In this document: one piece after another, positions 51,410-58,670 of the stretch
Position numbering within the stretch: the first letter of the stretch is position 1
How the letters are laid out: each line of letters begins with the position of its first letter
Source: JAZKHT01 sp040385245
Lineage (GTDB): Bacteria; Pseudomonadota; Alphaproteobacteria; Rhodobacterales; Rhodobacteraceae
NCBI GenBank assembly: GCA_040385245.1
Contig: JAZKHT010000004.1
Location: 186,001 to 250,000 of the forward strand
DNA length: 64,000 bases
Direction: 5' to 3'
Made by a program: the position numbers and the translations under genes
Notes under the pieces: generated by a model
The model's database searches: none
The model's input: only the letters and a program-made list of their open reading frames with translations
Told to the model about the DNA's origin: nothing

Positions 51410-51662
51410 AACGCTTGACCTCTCGGGCGTGCATGTATCTGGCGCTGACGGGACGGATTTTGCCCGCACGCCAGCAGAAGGCAACAAAGGCGGGTCGTCC
51501 ACCTGGTGTCGCTCCGACAGCAATGAAACGCTGTTCGGCCGAAGAATGGACCGGGTCAGGGGCAACGCGGGGTTCCGCGCGGAAGAACGCTTCAATCTCG
51601 GCCCGGGAGAGACCGTGCTTTTCGCATTTCGCGGTGTTTCCGTTGTCCCAGTCGAACTGCAT
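51381..51662 (-). CDS. brnT: BrnT toxin (RelE-like ribonuclease fold)
   Basis: Toxin of 93 residues that blocks translation by cutting RNA when free of BrnA. It matches the family with FDWDNGNTAKCEKHGLSRAE, EQRFIAVGATPGGRPAFVAF and the C-terminal RPVSARYMHAREVKRYEE. The toxin gene comes first, as usual for brnTA. There is no Shine-Dalgarno before the ATG, and a consensus -10 box ends only two bases before it, so the message may be leaderless or the true promoter lies further up. Confidence 0.9.
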   Translation of the reverse strand: MQFDWDNGNTAKCEKHGLSRAEIEAFFRAEPRVAPDPVHSSAEQRFIAVGATPGGRPAFVAFCWRAGKIRPVSARYMHAREVKRYEESPPADH

Positions 51663-51664
51663 GA

Positions 51665-51693
51665 AATGTATGTACGGATGTGTGGACAGTCAA
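51665..51693 (-). promoter_or_regulatory. Consensus-like promoter abutting the brnT start
   Basis: On the minus strand TTGACT (51688-51693) and TACATT (51665-51670) are 17 bases apart. The box ends two bases short of the brnT ATG (51662), closer than the usual 5-9 bases to a transcription start. Confidence 0.5.
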
Positions 51694-51761
51694 GAGATAT
51701 GTGCCTGAATGTTCACGCGAAGACATTAAGAATCCGTTGACCTAGGAACTAGGGGGGTGAG

Positions 51762-51803
51762 GTGCAAAAAACAAAACGGACGGGCGCGTGTGTGCCCGTC
51801 CGT
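51762..51803 (-). terminator. Rho-independent terminator of ettA
   Basis: Stem ACGGACGGGC (51776-51785) and GCCCGTCCGT (51794-51803) with an 8-base loop, followed on the minus strand by TTTTGTTTTTT. It lies about 40 bases beyond the ettA stop. Confidence 0.88.
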
Positions 51804-51843
51804 CTTTGTATTGCATCACACGGCGGGGTTTCCCCCGCCCGAC

Positions 51844-53499
51844 TTACCGGCTGAACCGCTTGTACTTCACCCGCTTCGGTTCGATCGAATCGGGGCCCAG
51901 GCGGCGAACCTTGTCTTGCTCGTAGGCCTCGAAGTTGCCTTCGAACCATTCGACATGGGCGTCGCCTTCGAAGGCAAGGATATGGGTGCAGAGGCGGTCG
52001 AGGAAAAAGCGGTCGTGGCTGATGATGATGGCGCAGCCGGCGAAATCTTCGATTGCGGCCTCCAACGCCTGCAGCGTTTCGACGTCCAGATCGTTGGTCG
52101 GTTCGTCAAGCAGCAGGACGTTCCCGCCCGAGCGCAGCAGTTTGGCCATATGCACGCGGTTGCGTTCGCCGCCTGACAGCAGGCCCACCTTTTTCTGCTG
52201 GTCGGTGCCCTTGAAGTTGAAGGCCCCGGCATAGACGCGGCTGTTCATCTCAAGATCGCCCAGATGGATCACCTCGGACCCGCCCGAGATTTCTTCCCAG
52301 GCGGTCTTGTTGGGGTCCAGCGCATCGCGCGACTGGTCGACATAGGACAGTTGCACCGTATCACCCAGCGTGATGCTGCCGGTGTCGGGCTGTTCCTGCC
52401 CGGTGATCATGCGGAACAGGGTGGATTTGCCTGCACCGTTCGGGCCGATGACACCGACGATGGCGCCCGGCGGCACGGTAAAGGACAGGTTTTCGATCAA
52501 CAGCTTGTCGCCCATGTGCTTGGTCAGGCCGTCAACCTCGATCACCTTGTTGCCAAGGCGTTCACCGTTCGGAATGATGATCTGGCTGATGCTGGCCCGT
52601 TCGCGCACGGTCTGCCCCGCCATTTCGTTATAGCGCGAGATACGCGCCTTGGATTTGGCCTGACGGGCTTTGGCCCCGGCGCGGATCCATTCGAGTTCCT
52701 TTTCCAGCACCTTCTGCTTGGATTTATCCTCGCGCGCTTCCTGCTGCATCCGCTTGGCCTTTTGTTCCAGCCAGGCGGAATAGTTCCCCTCGTACGGGAT
52801 GCCGCGACCCCGGTCGAGTTCCAGGATCCACGAGGTGATGTCGTCCAGGAAATAGCGGTCGTGGGTGACGATCAGGATCGTGCCCTTGTAGTCGATCAGG
52901 TGCTTTTGCAGCCAGGCGATGGATTCCGCGTCAAGGTGGTTGGTCGGTTCGTCGAGCAGCAGCATGTCGGGCGCTTCCAGCAGCAGCTTGGTCAGCGCGA
53001 CGCGGCGGCGTTCGCCACCCGACAGCGTATTCACATCGGCATCATCGGGCGGGCAGCGCAGGGCGTCCATCGCGACGCCGACCGTCGCCTCAAGCTCCCA
53101 CAGGTTGCCAGCGTCGATCTGGTCCTGCAGGGCGGCCATCTCGTCAGCGGTTTCGTCCGAGTAGTTCATCGCCAGTTCGTTGTAGCGTTCGAGGATCGCG
53201 GTCTGCTTGGCCACGCCCAGCATCACGTTGCCTTTGACATCCAGCGTCGGGTCAAGCCACGGCTCCTGCGGCAGGTAGCCGACTTTCGCGCCCTTGGCAG
53301 CCCAGGCCTCGCCTTTGAAATCGGTGTCCTGGCCTGCCATGATCCGCAGCAGGGTTGACTTGCCCGAGCCGTTGACGCCGACGACGCCGATCTTGACGCC
53401 TGGCAGAAAGTTCAGGTGGATGTTCTCAAAGCATTTCTTGCCGCCGGGATAGGTCTTGGAGACGCCTTCCATGTGGTAGACATATTGATACGAGGCCAT
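51844..53499 (-). CDS. ettA: Energy-dependent translational throttle protein EttA (ABC-F)
   Basis: Soluble ABC-F ATPase of 551 residues that binds the ribosomal E site and gates the first elongation steps according to ATP level. The first cassette has Walker A GVNGSGKST (41-49), signature LSGGERRRVALTKLLLEAP and LLLDEPTNHLD. An arm and a linker follow (YSAWLEQKAKRMQQEARED). The second cassette has GPNGAGKST, LLSGGERNRVHMAKLLRSGG and LLLDEPTNDLD. The C-terminus EPKRVKYKRFSR is EttA-like. It is divergent from nadD, and a strong terminator follows. Confidence 0.96.
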   Translation of the reverse strand: MASYQYVYHMEGVSKTYPGGKKCFENIHLNFLPGVKIGVVGVNGSGKSTLLRIMAGQDTDFKGEAWAAKGAKVGYLPQEPWLDPTLDVKGNVMLGVAKQTAILERYNELAMNYSDETADEMAALQDQIDAGNLWELEATVGVAMDALRCPPDDADVNTLSGGERRRVALTKLLLEAPDMLLLDEPTNHLDAESIAWLQKHLIDYKGTILIVTHDRYFLDDITSWILELDRGRGIPYEGNYSAWLEQKAKRMQQEAREDKSKQKVLEKELEWIRAGAKARQAKSKARISRYNEMAGQTVRERASISQIIIPNGERLGNKVIEVDGLTKHMGDKLLIENLSFTVPPGAIVGVIGPNGAGKSTLFRMITGQEQPDTGSITLGDTVQLSYVDQSRDALDPNKTAWEEISGGSEVIHLGDLEMNSRVYAGAFNFKGTDQQKKVGLLSGGERNRVHMAKLLRSGGNVLLLDEPTNDLDVETLQALEAAIEDFAGCAIIISHDRFFLDRLCTHILAFEGDAHVEWFEGNFEAYEQDKVRRLGPDSIEPKRVKYKRFSR

Positions 53500-53630
53500 G
53501 TGTGCCGCTCCCGGATGATGTGGTTGGGGGGTATGTAGCGATAATGCTGGACAAGGGCAACGCGGGGTGGTGTTGGTTTTGCCCTGTTTTGCCCAAGGAA
53601 TGCGGATGTTTCGGGCACGGGGGGATTTCG

Positions 53631-54233
53631 GTGCGGCAAGGGTTTCCGCTGGCGCGGTCAGGCATGGTCATCGGCCTTTTGGGCGGGTCGTTCGATCCGG
53701 CGCATGCAGGGCATGTGCATATCACGCGCGAGGCGATCAAGCGGATGGGGTTGGACCGGGTGTGGTGGCTGGTCAGCCCCGGCAACCCGTTAAAGGTGCG
53801 GGGGCCTGCGCCGCTGGCGGACCGGCTGGCACGGGCGCGGACGGTGATGGACCATCCGCGTGTGGTGATCACGGACCTCGAGGCGCGGCTTGGCACACGC
53901 TACACCGCCGAAACGCTGGAGCGGTTGGTGGCGCTGTATCCCGGCGTGCGGTTCGTCTGGCTGATGGGGGCGGACAATCTGGTGCAGTTCCACCGCTGGG
54001 AGCGGTGGCGCGACATCCTGCGGATGGTTCCCATCGGCGTGTTGGCGCGGCCCGGATCGGGTGTTGCCGCCCGGCTGAGCGTGGCCGCCCGCGCGTTCCG
54101 GGTGCATCGCGTGACGAGAGGGGAACGTCTGGCGCAGAACGAAGCCCCGGCGTGGTGTTTCGTCAATGTGCCGCTGGATGACAGTTCCAGTTCCGCGATC
54201 CGGGCGCGTGGGGATTGGCGCACGCCGACCTGA
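53631..54233 (+). CDS. nadD: Nicotinate-nucleotide adenylyltransferase
   Basis: Makes nicotinic acid adenine dinucleotide from NaMN and ATP in NAD synthesis. The 200-residue product has the nucleotidyltransferase motif IGLLGGSFDPAHAGHVHITR, substrate-binding WWLVSPGNPLK, GADNLVQFHRWERWRDI and the C-terminal SSSAIRARG corresponding to the ISST motif. The start is taken as GTG at 53631, preceded by GGGGGA, giving the usual length; ATG at 53664 is the alternative. Longer frames begin in the intergenic region shared with ettA. Confidence 0.93.
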   Translation: MRQGFPLARSGMVIGLLGGSFDPAHAGHVHITREAIKRMGLDRVWWLVSPGNPLKVRGPAPLADRLARARTVMDHPRVVITDLEARLGTRYTAETLERLVALYPGVRFVWLMGADNLVQFHRWERWRDILRMVPIGVLARPGSGVAARLSVAARAFRVHRVTRGERLAQNEAPAWCFVNVPLDDSSSSAIRARGDWRTPT

Positions 54234-54265
54234 CCGCGTTGGTTGGTTGCAGAGGCGCGGCGAAA

Positions 54266-54336
54266 GGGGGGGCTCGCCCCCCCTCTGCGGCTATGACGCA
54301 TTCACCCCCGAGGATATTTGGGCAGAGAGGAATGGG
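54266..54336 (+). repeat. Dispersed hairpin-GGATATTT element, copy D
   Basis: GGGGGGG-CTCG-CCCCCCC hairpin (54266-54283), then ACCCCCGAGGATATTTGGGC and AGAGAGGAATGGG. It starts 33 bases after the nadD stop, same direction. Confidence 0.8.
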
Positions 54337-54417
54337 CCACAGATAAGGAGTGGTCCGAAGCCGGGTTGATCCTGTCCCCGCTGCGCGGCTAACCTGTGGT
54401 CTTGCGGGGAGGGTGTC

Positions 54418-55887
54418 ATGATTTCACGTCGGGTACTGTTGAGTGGGGCTTTGGCCGCGGCAGCCCTGCCTGCGCTGGCGGACGGCCCTGCATCAAGTAT
54501 CCGGCCCGAACGGCGACCGACGCGCGGTCAGGGCATCAGCGCGGGACCGGCGGCAGGTGCACTGATTGCGGCGGCCAATCTGGGTGGTGCGGTGGGTTTT
54601 GTCGTGGCGGACGCAGCCACGGGTGCGGTGCTTGAGGCGGTAGAGCCGGACCTTGGCCTGCCTCCTGCCAGCACGGCGAAGGCGCTGACATCGCTGTTCG
54701 CGCTGGAACGGTTGGGGCCGGGGCATCGCTTTGCCACATCGCTGATTGCGACGGGGCCGGTCTCTGGTGGACGGTTGCAAGGGGATCTGGTCTTGGCAGG
54801 ATCGGGCGATCCGACGCTGGACACAGACGATCTGGGGGATCTGGCGGCGCAACTGGCTGCTGCGGGTGTGCGGTCGGTGGCAGGGCGGTTTCTGGTGTGG
54901 GACCGGGCCTTGCCCGCAATTGACCAGATCGCGGCGGATCAGCCGGACCATGTCGGTTATAACCCGGCGATTTCAGGGCTGAACCTGAACTACAACCGCG
55001 TTCATTTCGAGTGGAAGCGCGCGGGCGGGAATTGGGGCGTGGCGATGGACGCGCGGGGCGAACGGTTTGTGCCGCCAGTGCGGATGGCGCGGATGACGGT
55101 GGTAGAGCGTGATCAGCCGCTGTTCACCTACCTTCGACGGGATGCGCAGGAAGACTGGACCGTTGCCAGCACGGCCTTGGGCCAAGGCGGCAGTCGCTGG
55201 CTGCCGGTCCGCCGCCCCGGCCTTTACGCGGGCGAGGTGTTCCAGACTCTGGCGCGGGCACAGGGGATTGATCTGCCCGCCGCATCACAGGTGGGCGTCT
55301 TGCCGAAGGGCCGCGTGCTGGCACAGCGCCACAGCGACACCCTGCCCGACATGCTGCGCGAGATGTTGCGGTTTTCGACCAACCTGACGGCCGAGGTGCT
55401 GGGCCTGACGGCATCACGGTCCGACAGGTTGGCCGCATCCGCGGCCCAGATGAGCGGGTGGACCAAAGACCGGTTCGGGGCCGCCGGGCGCTTGGTCGAT
55501 CATTCGGGATTGGGGGGTGCGTCGCGCATCAGTGCGGCAGACATGGTGCGCGCGCTGGTCGCCTCGCAGGCGACGACGACGGGACAGCTTTTGCCGGGGT
55601 TGCTGCGCGATTTTGGCATGCGCGATGCGGACGGGCGCGAGGTCGCATCCCCCATTCGGGTGATGGCAAAGACCGGAACGCTGAACTTTGTCTCGGCTCT
55701 GGTGGGGCATATCGTGCCGCCTGCGGGGCGCCCGTTGGTCTTTGCGATCTTTTGTGCCGACGCGCAGCGCCGTGATCGTCTGGCCGAGGCAGAGCGTGAA
55801 CAGCCGCCGGGCGGCAAAGCCTGGACAAGCCGCGCGCGCAAACTGCAGGGGCAGTTGGTCGCGCGGTGGGCCGGGGCCTATTGCTGA
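54418..55887 (+). CDS. dacB: D-alanyl-D-alanine carboxypeptidase/endopeptidase (PBP4, DacB)
   Basis: Periplasmic low-molecular-mass penicillin-binding protein (peptidase S13) of 489 residues that trims or cuts peptidoglycan cross-links. The catalytic motifs are STAK (Ser85 and Lys88), STN (320-322) and KTG (from Lys418, in VMAKTGTLNFVSALVGH). The signal peptide starts MISRRVLLSGALAAAALPAL; the twin arginine with SRRVLL is Tat-like, though Sec export is more usual for this family. A weak hairpin with a T-run follows the stop. Confidence 0.95.
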   Translation: MISRRVLLSGALAAAALPALADGPASSIRPERRPTRGQGISAGPAAGALIAAANLGGAVGFVVADAATGAVLEAVEPDLGLPPASTAKALTSLFALERLGPGHRFATSLIATGPVSGGRLQGDLVLAGSGDPTLDTDDLGDLAAQLAAAGVRSVAGRFLVWDRALPAIDQIAADQPDHVGYNPAISGLNLNYNRVHFEWKRAGGNWGVAMDARGERFVPPVRMARMTVVERDQPLFTYLRRDAQEDWTVASTALGQGGSRWLPVRRPGLYAGEVFQTLARAQGIDLPAASQVGVLPKGRVLAQRHSDTLPDMLREMLRFSTNLTAEVLGLTASRSDRLAASAAQMSGWTKDRFGAAGRLVDHSGLGGASRISAADMVRALVASQATTTGQLLPGLLRDFGMRDADGREVASPIRVMAKTGTLNFVSALVGHIVPPAGRPLVFAIFCADAQRRDRLAEAEREQPPGGKAWTSRARKLQGQLVARWAGAYC

Positions 55888-55889
55888 TG

Positions 55890-55905
55890 GCCCTTCGGGC
55901 TTTTT
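55890..55905 (+). terminator. Short terminator-like hairpin after dacB
   Basis: GCCC-TTC-GGGC followed by TTTTT, immediately after the dacB stop. The stem is short, so efficiency is uncertain. Confidence 0.55.
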
Positions 55906-55950
55906 CTTTGCAAAAATACTCCGGGGGGGCGGGGGGCAGGCCCCCCGCTG
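55904..55950 (-). repeat. Dispersed hairpin-GGATATTT element, copy E (variant GGAGTATTTTT)
   Basis: On the minus strand GCGGGGGGCCTGCCCCCCGC forms a hairpin, then CCCCCCGGAGTATTTTTGC and AAAGAAAAAG. It lies just beyond the stop of the minus-strand TerB-like gene. Confidence 0.7.
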
Positions 55951-55959
55951 CACGGGTCG

Positions 55960-56382
55960 TCAGGGGCGCAGGTGTCTGACGCGCGCACCCCATTCGATGG
56001 CGGCGGCATGCAGGCGGTCGATAGACAGTTCCTCGCGCACCTCTTCCAGCATCCGCAGTTCCATGTCGCGCAGGCGGCCATCGGCGGCCACCACATCGCA
56101 GGCCAACGCGTAGGCCGTTTCCAGAAGGCGTTCGGGCAGCGCCGCGCGGATCAGACCAAACAGCGCATCAAGGCCATCTTCTTCTTCGAACAGGTCAAAA
56201 ACGGTCTGCGCAATGGCACGGGTGCGGTCCGGGTCGTAGTCTGCAAAGACCGGCATGTGGTTCAGCGTGCGCTGAATTGCCACCAGTTCGGCGGTGCGCA
56301 ACTGTTCGTCGGACGCGGAAACGGCGATCATCACGGCGACCAGCGCATCTTGCGGCGACATCGAGGGGGGTGTTTCGGACAC
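55960..56382 (-). CDS. TerB-like tellurite-resistance/helical family protein
   Basis: Small all-helical protein of 140 residues, resembling the TerB/DjlA N-terminal-like family. The first half has SPQDALVAVMIAVSASDEQL and ELVAIQRTLNHMPVFADYD; the second half has LPERLLETAYALACDVVAAD and RDMELRMLEEVREELSID. Paired acidic residues in such helices bind metal in some members. The start is taken as GTG at 56382, seven bases after CAGGAG; an ATG eight codons in is the alternative. Role unknown; TerB-family annotation does not imply tellurite resistance. Confidence 0.78.
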   Translation of the reverse strand: MSETPPSMSPQDALVAVMIAVSASDEQLRTAELVAIQRTLNHMPVFADYDPDRTRAIAQTVFDLFEEEDGLDALFGLIRAALPERLLETAYALACDVVAADGRLRDMELRMLEEVREELSIDRLHAAAIEWGARVRHLRP

Positions 56383-56492
56383 GGGCAGACTCCTGAAGTT
56401 CGGGCAGAGATTATTGACGCGGGGCGGGGGCGGCAATAGGAGACGGGGGTTGCGGGGGCACAGGGCCTGCGCATCTTTGAGGGATGAAGGCA

Positions 56493-58073
56493 ATGTCTGC
56501 CCTGCGTGACGCCGCGATGAAGTCGAAAGCCTGGCCGTTCGAAGAGGCGCGCGCCATCCTGAAACGCTATGAAAAGGCCCCGCCCAAAAAAGGGCATGTG
56601 CTGTTTGAAACAGGTTACGGCCCGTCCGGCCTGCCGCACATCGGCACCTTTGGCGAGGTGGCGCGCACGACCATGATCCGTCGCGCATTCGAGGTGATCA
56701 GCGATATTCCGACGCGGTTGATCTGCTTTTCGGATGATGTGGACGGAATGCGCAAGGTGCCCGAAAACGTGCCGCAGCAGGACATGTTGCGACAGCACAT
56801 GCAAAAGCCGCTGACCGCTGTTCCCGATCCCTACGGCGAATACCCCAGTTTCGGTCACCACAACAACGCGATGCTGCGGCGGTTTCTGGATACCTTCGGT
56901 TTCGAATATGAATTCATCAGCGCGACAGAGTTCTATCAATCAGGCCGGTTCGACGACACGTTGAAGCTGGCGACGGAACGCTATGATGCGATCATGAACA
57001 TCATGCTCGCGTCGCTGCGCGAGGAACGGCAGCAGACCTATTCCTGCTTCCTGCCGATCCACCCGGAAACCGGGCGCGTCTTGTATGTGCCGATGAAGAA
57101 CGTCGATGCAATCAACCACACGATCACCTTTGATGACGAGTCGGGGCGCGAATGGACGCTGCCGGTCACCGGCGGTCATGTGAAGTTGCAATGGAAGCCC
57201 GATTTCGGTGCCCGCTGGGCCGCGCTGGATGTCGACTTTGAGATGTATGGCAAGGACCATTCCACCAACACGCCGATCTATGACGGCATCTGCGAGGTCT
57301 TGGGCGGCCGTGCGCCGCACCATATGACATATGAGCTGTTTCTGGATGAAACCGGCCAGAAAATCTCGAAATCCAAGGGCAACGGGCTGACCATCGATGA
57401 ATGGTTGACCTATGCCGCGACGGAATCCCTTAGCTATTTCATGTATCTGAAGCCCAAGACCGCCAAGCGGATGCATTTCGACGTGATCCCCAAGGCGGTG
57501 GACGAGTATCATCAGCAACTGCGCGCCTATGCCGGGCAGGACATCGAGGCGCAGGTGAACAACCCGGTCTGGCACATCCACCACGGCAACCCGCCTGCGT
57601 CGCATATGGTCGTGTCATTCGCGATGCTGCTCAATCTGGCCAGCGTGTCGGCGGCCAAGGACAAGACGGGGCTGTGGGGGTTCATCAAGCGCTATGCGCC
57701 CGAGGCCAGCCCCGAGGAGAACCCCGATCTGGACGCGGCTGCCGAATTCGCGGTGCGCTATTTCCGCGACTTTGTGGCCCCGACGCGGGTATTCCGTCTG
57801 CCCACCGACACCGAACGCGCGGCAATCGCCGATCTGCGCGCACGGCTTGCAGTCTGGGACGGCGGTCTGGATGCCGAAGGACTGCAATCAATGGCTTTTG
57901 CCGTTGGCAAGGACCACGGGTTCGAGCCGCTGCGTGACTGGTTCAAGGCGCTGTACGAGGTGCTGCTTGGCACATCTGACGGTCCGCGCTTTGGCGGGTT
58001 TGTTGCCCTGTATGGCGTGGACGAAACGCTTGCCCTGATCGACCGGGGTTTGGCGGGCGATCTGGTGGCCTGA
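56493..58073 (+). CDS. lysK: Lysyl-tRNA synthetase, class I
   Basis: Archaeal-type (class I) LysRS that charges tRNA-Lys; found in many alphaproteobacteria in place of the class II enzyme. The 526-residue product has the HIGH-like GLPHIGTFGEVARTTM and the KMSKS-like QKISKSKGNGLTIDEW. The start at 56493 (MSALRDAAMKSKAWPFEEA) is chosen because it gives the family N-terminus with GAGGG upstream; ATG at 56484 is nine bases earlier. The gene stands alone with a short gap to the DUF4864 gene. Confidence 0.96.
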   Translation: MSALRDAAMKSKAWPFEEARAILKRYEKAPPKKGHVLFETGYGPSGLPHIGTFGEVARTTMIRRAFEVISDIPTRLICFSDDVDGMRKVPENVPQQDMLRQHMQKPLTAVPDPYGEYPSFGHHNNAMLRRFLDTFGFEYEFISATEFYQSGRFDDTLKLATERYDAIMNIMLASLREERQQTYSCFLPIHPETGRVLYVPMKNVDAINHTITFDDESGREWTLPVTGGHVKLQWKPDFGARWAALDVDFEMYGKDHSTNTPIYDGICEVLGGRAPHHMTYELFLDETGQKISKSKGNGLTIDEWLTYAATESLSYFMYLKPKTAKRMHFDVIPKAVDEYHQQLRAYAGQDIEAQVNNPVWHIHHGNPPASHMVVSFAMLLNLASVSAAKDKTGLWGFIKRYAPEASPEENPDLDAAAEFAVRYFRDFVAPTRVFRLPTDTERAAIADLRARLAVWDGGLDAEGLQSMAFAVGKDHGFEPLRDWFKALYEVLLGTSDGPRFGGFVALYGVDETLALIDRGLAGDLVA

Positions 58074-58138
58074 TGGCTTGACGCGGCCTTTCCGCGATCT
58101 ACCCTTTCAAGCAGGGGACGATTGCGGGAAGGTCGATC

Positions 58139-58540
58139 ATGCGACACCACGTTACCGGACTGCTGCTCGTTATGCTGCTGGCGTTGCCTGCCGCGGCGCA
58201 GGAAGACCCGATCCAGAACACCATTCGCGGCCAGCTGGACGCCTTCATGGCGGACGATTTCGCAAAGGCATTCACCTATGCCTCGCCCACCATCAAGGGC
58301 ATCTTCATGACGCCCGAGAATTTCGGGATGATGGTGCAAAAGGGCTATCCGATGGTCGCCAGGCCCGGCGCCGTGCGGATGCTGGAACTGCGCGAGCTGG
58401 CGGGCGGACTGTGGCAACGGGTGATGATCACGGATTCCGCCGGGCGGACGCATCTGCTGGACTATCAGATGATCGAAACGCCAGATGGCTGGCAGATCAA
58501 CGCCGTGCAACTGCTGCCAGAACCGGGGGTCGGGGCCTGA
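58139..58540 (+). CDS. Exported DUF4864 domain protein
   Basis: Small secreted protein of 133 residues with a Sec signal peptide (MRHHVTGLLLVMLLALPAAA, cleavage about residue 20). The mature part resembles a cystatin/SnoaL-like fold of the DUF4864 group, with IQNTIRGQLDAFMADDFAKA and FAYASPTIKGIF-type FTYASPTIKGIFMTPENFG. Function unknown. It starts 65 bases after lysK and may be read through from it. GGAAGG precedes the ATG. Confidence 0.82.
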   Translation: MRHHVTGLLLVMLLALPAAAQEDPIQNTIRGQLDAFMADDFAKAFTYASPTIKGIFMTPENFGMMVQKGYPMVARPGAVRMLELRELAGGLWQRVMITDSAGRTHLLDYQMIETPDGWQINAVQLLPEPGVGA

Positions 58541-58670
58541 AGCCTGTCGCACGCCGCCGCGCGGTCAGCGCGCGCTGATCTGTGTTTGCCTTAACCCTGC
58601 CTTGCTATCCGTCGCCGCGCTGTGGGCGGTTTTGCCTGCCGCATCAAGGCGGAACAAGGCGAGGTAAGGA

